64,000 bases of DNA from Schistocephalus solidus (GCA_017591395.1 WEDG01009072.1:143501-207500), one strand, 5' to 3'. Shown: positions 1-12,990, numbered from the stretch's first letter. Notes: generated from the letters alone by a model not told the origin. Translations and numbers: made by a program.

Positions 1-197
1 AACAAGGGGACAGTTGATGGCCTTTTCAGCAATCCTCCTACATGATAGTAGGACATCTATCTGAAGGTTGACTCCTATACAGGGCAAGAAATATAACGAA
101 AACTCTTGGCATGACCTAATGCGCCATGATGGCCCGTAAGCCGAGCAGTATCTTACGGTATATTTAGAAAGCAATTCTACAGGAATACTAAAAATCT

Positions 198-499
198 AAG
201 GATAACTCATGTGACCCGTTAGCCAGGAGAGGGGAAAAGGCATGTCCCGTCTAAGTAATAAAGTTGATCCTGCACAAAATTACAGGAAGGTCAATATCCT
301 AATTTCCTAACCCCAACATTAGCCCTAACGTAAGCATAAATCCCAACTTACCTTAGCACTCGCCGTTAACCTAATCCTAAACATAACCTCAACCCTAACC
401 ATAACCCTAACCCTATTTCCCGGAAATTGGGCGCAGACACCTCATTGCGGGTGGTTTAAGTTCTCATGTCTTGTTTAGGTGACCATATTAGTCATCCTT
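198..499 (+). mobile_element. T1: TIR-flanked element with telomere-like core
   Basis: A roughly 300-bp unit. The left arm (198-290) begins AAGGATAACTCATGTGACCC. The core (about 295-415) is a degenerate run of CCCTAA-type hexamers. The right arm (418-499) ends TTAGTCATCCTT and is approximately the reverse complement of the left arm. The same arms flank telomere-like cores at 18797-19107 and 54530-55367, which defines the family. A possible 4-bp target duplication, ATCT, lies at 194-197 and 500-503; this is weak. There is no coding capacity, so it would be a non-autonomous element. The arm homology is seen directly; the mobile-element interpretation is inference. Confidence 0.65.
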
Positions 500-1417
500 A
501 TCTAAAAAATACAAACTGCACGCAGTCAGTCTACGACTGTTACTTCTCCAATACAGTCGTTAGTCTTCCTAACCCCCGGTTGTCCTTGCCGTAAGCTCAC
601 AGGCGTCAGTGCTTGCGCATGAACACTGTGTTGAGTGATCGTATACACCACTGTGGTTGTATCCTGGTAGATAAATATACGTCAGTTATTCATGTTACTG
701 AAGACGACTGCTTATCTCCTTCAATTTGTAATTAAAGGATTAATGTCCTCTCCCCTCGTCGAAATAAAGGGGCGTTTTTCGTTTGTAGTCAAATACCGTC
801 AACGTCGTTCAGGAAAGAGCACACAAGATCAAACTGCTTACTTCTCTTCCTGAATGGACTTTAAAAAGACGATTGAATTCCCAGGCATTTATCGGCATAC
901 TACCGCATCAAATCACAAATTACTATAGGATCCAATGGACGGGGTAATCCATTTGGTCAAGAGGTCCCTTAAAATACAAAATGAACTTTTATGTATACAT
1001 TGCAAGTTCAGTACTAGACCTGTAGACATGATAATAGGCCAAAAACCCTCACAAACGTCTCATATATTTTCAGTAGTAACGATTTTTGAGTCAAAATACT
1101 CACCTCTATGTAGTATTAACTTCCAAATTGAAACGGTTTCCTGCAGAATTAATACACACATGAACCATTGGTTCGCTAAAGTCAACAATTACACTTTGGA
1201 ATCAGCTACGCTCCCACCTCCGATCAACCGAATAACTTCAATGCAAACCGGCTGAATGTACTTTAGAAAGAAAATGGTTGACAAACCAGTGGAAATTTTA
1301 TGAAAACTTTTCCCCTCTACTTGAGGATTGGAGCCCTGGTTTTATTACTATTACATACTTACTTATTTGATTTAGGTAGAAATGTTGCGCTATGATACAT
1401 CCGTGTTGTAAGTTGTT
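500..1417. other. unassigned DNA
   Basis: No repeat shared with the rest of the window and no recognisable coding segment. A 106-codon open frame at 935-1255 has no family signature that I recognise and is not called as a gene. Confidence 0.5.
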
Positions 1418-1545
1418 TAGGGTTATAATTAGGACTTGGGTCTGGCATTAGGATTTTACGGTAAGGGCTAACGTTTATGACTAGGACTGGAGTTCGGGGC
1501 AGGTTTAGGGTTGGCGTTAAGGTTAAGGTTGGGTGTAAGTTTGAT
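1418..1545 (-). repeat. T2: degenerate TTAGGG-type tract
   Basis: Imperfect TTAGGG-like hexamers (for example GTTTAGGGTT, AGGTTTAGGGTTGG, AAGGTTAAGGTTGGG) resemble the core of the T family in the G-rich orientation. I could not recognise the T terminal arms beside it, so it is a core-only relic or an independent interstitial telomere-like tract. Confidence 0.55.
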
Positions 1546-3263
1546 TGTCATATACTGCCTCACGCAATCCGGCGTTCATTAAGTAATAACCGCAGATTAC
1601 CACTTTCCACCCGTTCAAGAGTGCCAAAATCTTATCTTTCAAATTTCCCAACACTTCGTGTGGGTAAATAAAAACAATTATTTTACGGTAATGTGAGTTT
1701 TTCAGTGCGTTCCGTGGTTTCCGTCAGTTGCCATATCCATTTGTCATAATCATAAAGTTAATATTAATATGCTTCCCATATTCCCAGCGTCTTTGTGTTA
1801 CATCTTCTCAGTGGGTTTACTTATTGAATCCTTGGCGGGAAACTTTCAAAAGCTTGAAGCGTGGGGGTCACAAGCTTTGACAGAAAACAAGAAACATAAG
1901 CTGTTGCCTATTTCTACTGCTTTGCTTGCTCGGCACAATGTCCCCCGAGATTATAAGCACAAATTGCCCTATCACATAGTCCCCTAGCGATGTGAACTAC
2001 TGTCTCTATGTCAATATGAAACAATAAATTGTAAATTAGCCGCACTGAGTAAGGCACAGCTGGGTTAACTCAGGATCTTGGTTTTTGAAAGAACATGATT
2101 TGTGTATTAGTAAGGCTTACTCCACCACCAAATGCTCAAGTATAACCAAACGACGGACAGAAACCCTATGCAGCCCAACATGGACATCTACGTGGATCCA
2201 TTCAACAAAAACGACCAACCGTCGAGGAAAAATGATTTGGTCGCACGAAAAAACGCAGCTCAGACAGGTCAAGAGGTCAAACTGCCTGCCCAAAATCTTC
2301 AGTGGGAAGCTCTTTCGCATCCAACCTACATTCCCTAGGTCACTCCATCAGACTGTTACCTTTCTCTGTCTTTTTAAATCCACGGCGCAACTATACGTTT
2401 GACAACAAGAAAGACCTCCAAATCACGCTTTAAAACTATTTAAACCAACACACAAGGCTAAGTTTATTCAAATTACATTTACAAATTGGTTGAGAAAGAT
2501 GGGAAAAAAACCATCAATAACGCAAAGAACAAACACTGCCATGCAGTTCTTTTATTCAAAATCTAGTTTTTTTAGAAATAAATTTGAAATACTGTAAAGA
2601 CTTTTTAGGCAACGCTCTTCTGAGATAAGATGATACATTGACCAATTCACTCAGCACGCTTTGAGCCATTACTCATGCAACGGCTCTGCGACCAGAGTTT
2701 CAAACATTGTAACGACCAATAAAATATTTATTGAAGCATCGCAGCGTTACTTTACGCGAGATTTGCGCTTATTTGATGAGTCAACAGCTCGCGTGTGGCA
2801 AGCATAGCCGGAGGTTTGCCCTCTTTCGTCCCTGCGTTGACACCTCTCGCTCCGCTTGGCCTTCTGGTCAATTAACGCAAGAAGCATCTGACTCCCTATC
2901 TGGGACTCAAACGCTGGCTCTGTGGTTCGACTGGCTGATAAACGCGCACGATCAACACCCCTACTGCTTCTCGCACACATACGCGATCCTTCATGCTGTA
3001 GTATGGAGTGCTGATAAAGACAAGGAAGACTGCGATGGCTATTTCTGACTTCTTAGCCATTGCCAGCCACTCAAACCAAAAGTGCTCCCACATTGCCGCA
3101 TTTACTTTGCACAAATACTCAAGCTTCCTGTAGATAGTTGATCTGAACGTAGTATTTCTTCCCAGGATTAACTCTGAAAAAAATAACTGTTCAGGTATCC
3201 TGTCTATTGTCCAAGTAGATACAATTCCAGCATAGAATGAAATTTCAGCCATAACTGGCAATT
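1546..3263. other. unassigned DNA
   Basis: AT-rich in places. Overlapping short open frames near 2085-2400 and 2896-3261 show no recognisable domain. The stretch 2780-3000 is GC-richer but holds no identifiable gene or repeat. Confidence 0.45.
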
Positions 3264-3476
3264 CGTTGATGGCCGCTCACCGACCGTTAACGGAACTCAC
3301 TCGTCCCGTTCTGCCTTGAGGCTCACTACCTAGCCCCACTAGCAGCCGCGCAGTGGCTATTAGTAGCAAAGACAGATGAGCAATGCCGAAGAAGACAAGG
3401 GAGATTGGAATGGCCAGTTCTGGTTCATTGGCAATCAGCCATTCATACCCAACCACAGGTTGTGGTGTCCTGATCT
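3264..3476 (-). repeat. A1: body of tRNA-headed repeat family A
   Basis: Matches the family A body read on the minus strand. Landmarks are CGTCCCGTTCTGCCTTG, a CAGCAGCCGCGCAG segment, GACAAGGGAGATTGGAATGG, and a tail at CATACCCAACCACAGG. The tRNA-like head is missing here. It is followed directly by A2 in the opposite orientation, which makes an inverted pair. Confidence 0.65.
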
Positions 3477-3483
3477 AAACCAT

Positions 3484-3650
3484 CACGACAAGGAGCACGT
3501 GGTTCAGTAGTTAGAACAGTGTACTTCTAATTATCAGGCCGAAGGTTCGAGCCTCGGGTGGGGTATTACCTGGGGTTGGGTATGGCTGACTGATGACGGC
3601 TGCCGAGCCAGAAATGACCACTCCAGTCGCCTTTGTCTTTGTCAATATTG
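3484..3650 (+). repeat. A2: tRNA-headed repeat, family A
   Basis: The tRNA-like head (about 3493-3562) has an A-box-like stretch CACGTGGTTCAGTAGTTAG and a B box GGTTCGAGCC. The family A body follows (ACCTGGGGTTGGGTATGGCTG, then the GACGGCT and CCAGAAATG segments). It is SINE-like. The cloverleaf is too poor for a functional tRNA. Confidence 0.7.
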
Positions 3651-5600
3651 TTAATAACTGACAATGCATGCGACAATCAAAGCAGTCAGAAGTTTCCATT
3701 TCTTGGCATAACTAGCCAGCGTAGCTGCGACTGCCTAGTGGTAGGGTTCTGGCACGAATTATTCGTTCCATTATTAGAGCTCAGAACACTGTTTCCTATT
3801 TACCGTAGTATGTTTTAATAATGTGCTGGGCTGCCCTACCCCGATTTATTGTTTCTATTATCAATGCCTTGATCGTTTTTCATCATCTGCTTGGCCAACT
3901 CACAATCCGCTAGGGGTCTACTGGCAAGATAAACAGCGTAAAATCAATATTAATGGATGAATTTCAACCATCAGCCTGGCATATTCCGAAAACGTGAAAG
4001 ATTGCTGTAAATACGATAAATATATGTTTAAGGTGATAACGTAAGCATACCCTTTTGTGTATATTAAGAGGACTATCCATTAGTCAAATATATTTACAGG
4101 TATTTCGGGTATTGGATTACAATAAGTTTCAGATCGCCCTTGAGATACTTGTGAATAAGTTACAATTTTCACTGTTTTCCATCGATTGGCAATCGATTTA
4201 GATCATGTTCTATGTGTTTATCAAAACCTTCAAAATAAGGTATTTTTTAAAGCATCTACCATAGTTGTGAGCTTTTGGATATTCTTTCTAATGGAGAGAG
4301 CCTTTAGCATTATATTTGTAGATTCATCCAAACATGAAATCTCACTGCCAAAAAAATGAACGTCCACAACAAAAACCGACAAGTAATATGCCTGAGATCA
4401 ATCAAAAACGTATAATAATAAGTTTCCTCTTTTAAAAAGTGTTTCAGCTAGATATTTCGTTGACGAATGTATGCAGACTTTACCTTTTTCGTAGGTTGAT
4501 TCAAGTTGAAAATGTGGAAGTGTAATCGGTTATGTGACTTCCTTTAAAATAAGTAAAACATTTTTTACTGAAAATGAAGAACTCCCTTTTCGATTTATAT
4601 TGAAGCATTTTCCTGCATTTTTTACTTTTATTTCCCGTTCTACGCCTGAAAATACACAACAAAGTATTCGAAAATATGCTAAGATGTTTCAAAGATTACT
4701 AATATTTGTCTATTGCGTTTCTGAATGCCGGATTAGCGGAAACAAAAAGTATCTGATTGCATGCTTCCAATTGTACATAAGTTGTTCTAGACTCCATCAC
4801 CACGATTTCTTTTGCTTATTTTGTTGACGTTCCCATTTTTCGCTGGAATAAAACAAAATACTGGTAAACAAGAGTCTTTCGACGTTTTGGGGCAAGAAAC
4901 TCAACAATTTTCACAAAATAATTATTAAAACTGAATCCCTTGCTTTTTGAAAAGAATAAGATTCCTCATACTTGCCTTCACCTGATTTTCATTTAATTTA
5001 GATCAAATTTTCCGATTACAGGAGCGATGTATTTGGAACTTCTCTTAGTTATATTAATGTCATTTTTTAATGCAATGTACAACAACGATAGACTTTGCTC
5101 TTTGAGGTTAAATAGCATAGAAAATTACTTGGATATCCAGCAACATCGGATTTCGCCTAAATCCTGCCTGTTTTCGATCATTATATAAGATTGAACATGC
5201 TGTGTTCTTTAGGAAAAGGCTTTCTGAGCCTCAAATCCACTCAACAAATCAAAATACCAAGACCAAATTTATGTTAGACTACTAAATCGAATTTCGATCA
5301 CGCATTGCATGAGGTAGATCATCTACTGTACGTGAGAAATTGCCTCTATGGACGCCGCTTTCCAGTAGCATTTCGAACCAGAGCGCGCGTACAACAGTCC
5401 TATAACCATACGGAAAACCTGATTAAGCCGTGGCCCCAACGAGCATCGGCTGCTTGGAACGGTTTGACCGAGGGGTAGTTTCCCGTAGTCGGATCAATCA
5501 TTTTCAGTTCCTGGACTGTCCCCTTGAGGCAGTGGGTTTGCATGGGTAGCCCATCGGCTTGAGCAATGACCAGCCACCCCTAGAGTTCTTATCTATGCAA
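3651..5600. other. AT-rich unassigned DNA
   Basis: Mostly AT-rich with many short runs of A or T. Open frames at 4501-4827 on both strands mirror each other and have low-complexity composition. I found no repeat shared with other parts of the window and no gene. Confidence 0.45.
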
Positions 5601-6442
5601 GGTCCGCAAAAACCTATATGTCAGAAGCAAGAGTCTGTTTATTCAGGAACCAGCCTTCATTGAAAATTTCACCACTAACTGTCAAGTTTAGAAGCGCGGG
5701 ATATTCCACAGCCAAGTTACCTGGCAGGTCGCATCATCTGGGGCTCCTGTACTTCCTACCGCAAGAGGATGTTTGTGTTTACTGCTTGGGGGTTCTATAT
5801 GCTGACTCCCTGGCTTTATCATCAGGTGAGATGGTCGGTAGACCGTCTTTGATAAAACTGCGTGTTCTCGTTGTACAGTGGACTGTAGGCTCAGCCGTTG
5901 GCAACTTCTCTTCGCTACTGCACTTGCCCCCAAGGCCTCCACTTGCTCTTCTCATCAGCGCAAGTGACGTAGATTTTAACCCACCCCTCATCCCCCCTCC
6001 CTGTCCCCCGATCGCCACCTCAGCCCGCCCTGTCGTGCATACACATAAACAATTACCATCAGGACGACAGTAGTGGTCGCAGCAGCAACAGCTGACGACG
6101 ACGACGACGACCGTAGCATTAGCACTTTTCGTCTCTTCTGTTTCACCTTCATCATCAGCACCCTCATCATCATCATCAGCGCATTCTCCGGGCGACAGGA
6201 GTGTCCTCATTGGCAGTGGGTGCGTTGCAGCGACGAGTACGGCGGTGAAAGGACGCGTGCTCGCGGCCGCACCCGGTCTGTCACACAATATTCGTCACAG
6301 GGCGAGCCACCGTGCGGGCGAGGAACAAGTAAAGACACAAGGGCCTGCAACCGCGGGGCCAGTCTGCCCGAGGTGCTGGTTCTGCTGGGTTGCCTACAGG
6401 AGGAGACTAGTCTCTGTAAATAATGTAAATACTTGAAACTTT

Positions 6443-6476
<34 letters not shown>

Positions 6477-6740
6477 TGTGCGTGCGTGGGAGCTGCTGTG
6501 GCTGCCTCCAGCAGGGCTGGGAGGCCGGAGCATTGCTGTACGAAACAGGCGGCGCGAAAAGCAGTCAACTCCTTCCAACACGCGTGCAGGCACACGCAAC
6601 ACGTGCTACAGCAGTTCCGTTTTTGCGTGTGTTGCTCTCAGACCCTCCTTTGTTTATAACTTCTTTCTCTCTCACGAGCACTAACAAATACCCAAACAGG
6701 CTTTCGGACAGCGGATGAAATAAAGGACGGATGGTGGAGG
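5601..6740. other. GC/CpG-rich block with microsatellites
   Basis: Noticeably richer in C, G and CpG than the flanks. It contains GAC repeats (about 6090-6112), ATC repeats (about 6147-6181) and a GT tract (6442-6488). Several overlapping open frames on both strands (for example 5618-6073, 5779-6288, 6207-6602) owe their length to this composition, and none shows a recognisable domain. A promoter or first-exon region is possible but unsupported. Confidence 0.4.
6442..6488. repeat. (GT)n microsatellite
   Basis: Nearly pure GT dinucleotides for about 38 bases, then TTTGTGTGCGTGCGTG. Such alternating purine-pyrimidine DNA can adopt Z-form; that is general knowledge, not shown here. Confidence 0.95.
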
Positions 6741-6751
6741 AATTAATTGAA

Positions 6752-6804
6752 GGATGATGATGATGGTGATGGTGGTGGTGGTGGTGGTGGTGGTGGTGGT
6801 GGTG
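6752..6804. repeat. GAT/GGT trinucleotide repeat
   Basis: Starts as GATGATGATGATGGTGATGG and becomes a pure GGT run of about 12 units. Confidence 0.95.
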
Positions 6805-7350
6805 TTAGACTTGTCGGTTTTGACTATCCCGTTTTTACCTCCAGGTTGTTCGTTTGCAAGTGTGATGGGAGCTTGAATCAGATCAAAATACAACTCACTC
6901 TGCGAGTATGGGGTAGTGGAATGCATATTTTTCGCACGAATGAGACTCGCGTTGCCATAGCTCCGCGGTTTAGTGATCGTGATCACAGTTGTTCTTGGTT
7001 AGCCTCTATCCTGTTGTGAGAGATCTCTCCTCCCCTGTCAGTAGAAATGTTCTAGTGCCAAAAGGCATTGTGAGGATGCTCGGCTCGGTCAGCAATAAGT
7101 ACCCTATCTTGTGAAAATCTTTGTTAACAGTGCAGTTTCACCGTCGATCAGGAAAGCTTCTGAGTCAACTTCCCTCTTCCTGCTTTAATTTTGCGGCACT
7201 TTTGACGTTGTTAAATATTTGGTATGTGCGTACTAAGCTTTTTGAGAACATACTATAGTCGATGCACATTTTTCCATGTACGTCTATTTTGCATTTAAAA
7301 GGTGCTTGGGCAAATTTAAATTAGTTAGGGGTTGTGACAGATTGAAATGA
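6805..7350. other. unassigned DNA
   Basis: No shared repeat and no recognisable gene. There are only short frames, without domain signatures. Confidence 0.4.
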
Positions 7351-7356
7351 TTCCTT

Positions 7357-7590
7357 TGGCCCAGTTGTGAGAAACTCAGCGGCCTCGGTGGGATTTGAAT
7401 CCATGACAGCAAGGGAAAGGTTTTAGCACAGCCAGCACTCTAGCCACCTGAGCCACAAGGTCTCACCGGGAGCCATGGGTTTAATCCCACTTGGGTCAAG
7501 TTACCCACCCAGCCTACTGCAACGTATGAAATCCACCGCAGGATTTCCTGAGAAATCAACCTAGAATGCACCAGATGACCACCAGGCACA
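7357..7590 (-). repeat. B1: tRNA-headed repeat, family B
   Basis: Read on the minus strand, a tRNA-like head (about 7380-7465) carries an A-box TGGCTCAGGTGGCTAGAG and a B-box GGATTCAAATCCC, followed by a 3' body around CTCACAACTGGGCC. Upstream of the head lies the family's other conserved segment, GGGTGGGTAACTTGACCC. The distance between the D-arm and T-arm positions (about 32 nt in the better copies) suits a class II tRNA or an intron-bearing tRNA-Tyr. SINE-like. Confidence 0.7.
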
Positions 7591-7630
7591 ATTAATTAGT
7601 AGAGGATTTCGGAAGAATTGAATAATTATT

Positions 7631-7790
7631 TGACCCAACCGTGAGAAATTCGGTGAACTCGCTGGGATTCGAACCCACGACAGCAAGGAAAAGGCATAAG
7701 TGCCTAGAGCATTGGCTGTAAAAAAAACCTTCTCCTTGCTTTCGTGGATTCGAATCCCACTGAGGTCGCCGAGTTTTTCACGGTTGGGTC
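7631..7790. repeat. B2: foldback (inverted pair) of family B tRNA-like arms
   Basis: The left arm (7631-7694) runs from TGACCCAACCGTGAGAAATT through GGGATTCGAACCCACGAC to AGCAAGGAAAAGG. The right arm (7728-7790) is its approximate reverse complement, from CCTTCTCCTTGC through GGATTCGAATCCCAC to TTTCACGGTTGGGTCA. About 33 bases separate the arms. Both contain a B-box-like GATTCGAA, so the transcript of either strand could form a long hairpin. Confidence 0.8.
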
Positions 7791-7959
7791 AAATGAATTA
7801 TGTAAATTAGTTACCTAAATACCCAACTGTGCAAAAAGGCCGGTATGCCGGAGACATTTTTGTTTTCTTTAGAGGGCGCAAATACTGGGTACAATCAGCC
7901 CTCTTTCCACGTGTGTTACCAGACCTCGACGATAGCATTCACTTTACAACAGTTATGCA

Positions 7960-8085
7960 ACCAACCTACTCCAACATACGTAACCACCAGCTTTAACATA
8001 GCAGGCTGACTGCCAAGCGCGTTCGAAGCCCGCCTAAGTCACCGGGTCCTTCAAAGATGGGTCAGTTAAAGTTAACACATTCCGA
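7960..8085 (+). repeat. B3: partial family B copy
   Basis: A degenerate copy with CAACCTACTCCAACATACG, then GCGTTCGAAGCCCGCC (B-box-like), CACCGGGTCCTTCA and GATGGGTCAG, in the same order as the family B upstream-head-body arrangement. Confidence 0.45.
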
Positions 8086-8142
8086 AGAAGAAGATAAGGA
8101 GGATGATGACGATGGTGGTGGTGATGGTGGTGGTGGTGGTTG
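8084..8142. repeat. GAA/GAT/GGT triplet repeat
   Basis: An imperfect triplet run (AAGAAGAAGATAAGGAGGAT, then GATGGTGGTGGTGATGG and pure GGT). Confidence 0.9.
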
Positions 8143-9090
8143 AGTTATGCAAGCAGACAGGAAATTCCCTAGGCAAAGGTAAAATGTTGCAGAGGTCTCC
8201 CAAGACCAAGCTTTATAACGGCCTACGAAAGGGATTGCTTTGATTCACTAAAAAAAATAGATAGTACCTCTCCCGGTCCTCTCACTGCGTCTCTGGGTTA
8301 TCCTCTTGGTTACTGTTCTTCCGCCATTATTCATCAGACTGCAGGTGCGTTTGTCTGGGTCACAAGAAACTATCTTGGAGCACATATTTCAATGTAATGG
8401 GTAGGGCCTTTCGAAAACACGCACTCCATTTGGTAGTCGAATCAGATACCTATAAATTGAGCATAATATTGTCTTGTACTTCGTCCTGCGCTCGGCGGAA
8501 TCCGGCGGAAGAAAACATACTTAGAAATCATCCTCCACTTTTGTGCGAATTCGTTGGACTTTGTCTCGGCACCTTGACGCCTGCTGGCCTATTTACTGTT
8601 ACTGTTTGCTCAGATAGGCAAACACATGCACATCCGCGTAAGCTGACGCAAATCTTTACCAGGACGGCAAAAACGGAGCTGATCTGAACCACGTGACCGT
8701 GCAACTAGGGGGAGGGGGGTGGCGGGCAGAGACTGCACAACGCCGGTTTGTTTTTTACCCGAAGGAGGTGCTGGTTTTGGGCGCTTGTGCCTGTCTCTGT
8801 GTACTCTGTACCCGAAAGGCTGGGGGAAGCCGGTCTCAGGCACTTCCTGCATCATTGCCAAGACGGCAGATTTCCGCCCTCGGCAGGACATCTTCCAGAG
8901 GTATAGACTGCTCACGCCGGTCCGACAGCGGGTACCAAAGGTCGACTTCGACGCTCGGTAGACGCGCCGACAGTTTTAACGCGCGTGCACATACACACAC
9001 AATGTAAGCACACAAATCTGTTTGCTTTTTTTCATCTTAAGCACTCAACCCCTTGATGTTCCAATGAGTCCTCTCCTGAACTGACTTTAT
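8143..9090. other. unassigned, GC-rich second half
   Basis: 8600-9000 is GC- and CpG-rich and has overlapping open frames on both strands (8610-8915, 8693-9007) without recognisable domains. No shared repeat was recognised. Confidence 0.4.
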
Positions 9091-9140
9091 GGGTTTTGGC
9101 GCATACTGCAATTGTGGCAGTGGTCTTCCTATTACCCGCG

Positions 9141-10614
<1,474 letters not shown>

Positions 10615-11940
10615 TTTTCTTCGGGGGTACTAATTATGGTTTATGTCATTCTAGCAAGGAATAAAAACACTCCTGCAACTGTCCTGAATATGGCTTCCAC
10701 TTTGGCAATGTGCAGTGCTGCTCTCTCTCACTAGGTGCGTTTGCTAAATACTCTTCTTGCTCAGTTGACCCAGTGGCGTTCATGAGAAACCATTGCAGCG
10801 GACAGAGCCAATACTGCATTAAACCCCATCCCAATGCTCTCGGTGGTTTAGCGATGGCAAACTTTAAGGTGCAACGCGCCCAAGAGGATTTTATTTTTCG
10901 ACCTCAAATGAGTCGCTCACGTTGAATTTGATCCGCATGTCACCCTAGTGAACCAAAATTACTATCTTTCAGTGCTGAAGCGATTGTGTGAGGCAGTAAG
11001 AGAAATCCAACTGACTTTTGACGCCCGGGGGACTGGCTGCTTCCCCATGACAAGTCGTCTGTCCACAAAGCGTTCAAAATCAGCGGTTGTTCACCCCCCT
11101 GTGACTTTTTCTCAAGAATGAAGAATAATCGAAAGGGATAACTTTATCCGAACGTCGAAGAGCTTTAGGAACAAATACCTGGTGACACTTAAAAACATTA
11201 TATTATTTATTGATTATTATATTATATATTATATTATTAATAATATGTTAATAAAACGTTGCGGAGAGTGGAAACAGTTTTGGGACAAGGAGATTACTGT
11301 TTTACAGGATGCTGTCTTAATTTTTTTTAATAAATAAACTTTTCTCGTTGTGGGTACCTTCTTAAGTATTATCTTAAGTTTTTTTAAGATTATAGGAAGT
11401 TCCCTGTGTAACCAAGCCGTCCTTTCTTGCTGTACGTTCATTATGTCTACTGCAGCTTAGACTGCAATTTTCATTCTCTATGTGTCTGGTTTCATTCCGA
11501 TGGATTTACTCAAAATTAGCCCAGTAATTTCTAATAAGCTTAAATATCTGAACTGTAAAAACTCGAGTATCTACCAGAAAGCACTCGGAGAGTGCTGTGA
11601 GACCCATTGCTGAGCTGAACCCCTTGGAATTGTGAGCCAGACAGCGACATACTATCAACGGTCCACAGGTCTGTGCGGTCACTATGGTAAATCATGCGAC
11701 TGGAGGTTCAAATCACGATAGAAAAAGGAGGGCGCAGAGTTCACGGTTCTCAGCATTAAGACTTCCCAGCAACCTATCCCAGCTTTCATGTTTCAGAAGC
11801 AAGCAACTTGAAGACCCACGAAAAGTAACCCCTTCCAGAAGGCGTCAGTTCAATTAAACCGGATCCCGCTAAAGTGTTACAAATTACTGCGGTCCAAGTC
11901 GTCGACTAGACATGCAACAGGACTTGTTGTGGTTACAGAG
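10615..11940. other. unassigned DNA with AT palindromic stretch
   Basis: Contains an AT-rich, partly self-complementary stretch at about 11198-11256 (repeated TTATTATATTATA-like words). A B-box-like GGTTCAAATCAC occurs at about 11707 after ATGGTAAATCATGCGACTGG; it could be the head of another tRNA-derived repeat, but there is only one copy here. No gene recognised. Confidence 0.4.
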
Positions 11941-11943
11941 AGG

Positions 11944-12522
11944 GCAAGAACTATTATGTGACCCAATTCAGCAAATAAATGATAGGTCAGCGAGTAATAT
12001 GGAACCGGGTGTAATATTATTTTTATGGATGGGGCTAAGTGACGTAAAGGAGAGCGCGAACTTAACCATTGTTTTTGTTAGGGTCCGTATTCGTTGCCGG
12101 GTTAGTAGGGTCGTACAATATTTTGTTGGCCCGACAAGTGTGCAGTCTGCGAGAGCCGGTGGCTTAACCCTCACGCCAACCACTATGCGTCATGCCATTT
12201 CTGGCTGACCTGACCCACTTTTATTCGGACTCTTGACGGAAGGAAGAATGGGGTCCGCTCTGCGTGATCTTCCATTATAAAAGTAAAATGGATGCGTTTT
12301 GAAACTACCACGGCATCCTAATAGTCGCCACTTTGAAAGTTGCCGTTCGATCCGATAGTTTGGTCCTCCTACCGCCAAAGAACTATTTTATGACCCGGCC
12401 ACGAATGCAAACCCTAACGAGCACGATGTTTAGAGTTAGGGTTACTTTGGCTTGCAGTAAGGTCGCATAGTGCTCGCTGACCTATCATTTGTTCCCTGAG
12501 TTGAGTTGCATATTACGTTCTG
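11944..12522. mobile_element. G1: element with ~55-bp terminal inverted repeats
   Basis: The left end (11944-12000) contains AAATGATAGGTCAGCGAG. The right end (about 12466-12522) contains the exact reverse complement of most of this, plus the adjacent AACGTAATATG-like sequence, so the ends are inverted repeats. The interior (12001-12420) matches G2 at 43219-43695 over about 400 bp, including GGCTGACCTGACCCACTTTTATT-type sequence and AAAGTAAAATGGATGCG. There is no coding capacity. A short telomere-like patch (AACCCTAACGAG, GTTAGGGTT) lies near the right end. MITE-like; mobility is inferred. Confidence 0.65.
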
Positions 12523-12744
12523 ACCAAAAAGTGTGATCTGCTTAAAAAACGACGCTAAGAAGACGTGGGCCTGCCTAACTGCTGACTACCCTGTGACTTC
12601 AGGGTCTGTAGGAGAATGCTGGCAGTGAGGGCTGGCTGTGAGATAAGCAGACTCCCAAAACTGACTTCGTTCCTGACAATGCGAAGCTAGCCGGACTTCA
12701 TCTGGTCAAAATTTACATGCACACGGTACAGTTTTACAAGACGT

Positions 12745-12990
12745 GGAAGGCTAAAACTACCTCTACATGCTGATGCCGAGTTCGTGAGAGGTAAGAAGCG
12801 TGCTGTCCGAGTTATGTATCATCAATAGATCCCTTAGAAATTTTGTTGGAGACTACTCCTTTAGGATTTTCAGAAAACTTGTAGACCCGCATTTGGAGTG
12901 GACCACGCGAGCCTGGAGAACGTGGGAGGTGCACGCTCAGAGTAGTCTGGAAAGAGGGTCAAAGAGGGTCATCCAAATTTTAAGGGTGAA
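12745..12990 (+). pseudogene. CR1/jockey-like LINE reverse transcriptase fragment
   Basis: The translation from about 12793 includes SLRNF followed by FRKLVDPHLEWTTRAW and then LERGSKRVIQIL. This follows the pattern seen downstream of the catalytic core in CR1/jockey-clade LINE reverse transcriptases (a conserved VRPHLEY..QAW block, then a leucine/glutamate helix and basic residues). The open frame (12800-13033) starts and stops without the rest of the enzyme, so it is a truncated relic. No palm motifs are present nearby. Family recognition is from the motif pattern only; the clade is uncertain. Confidence 0.5.

Noticed and set aside
5618..6602. Cluster of 100-170-codon frames on both strands
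   Set aside because: GC-rich composition lowers stop frequency in all frames; frames overlap antisense to each other and none has a recognisable domain.
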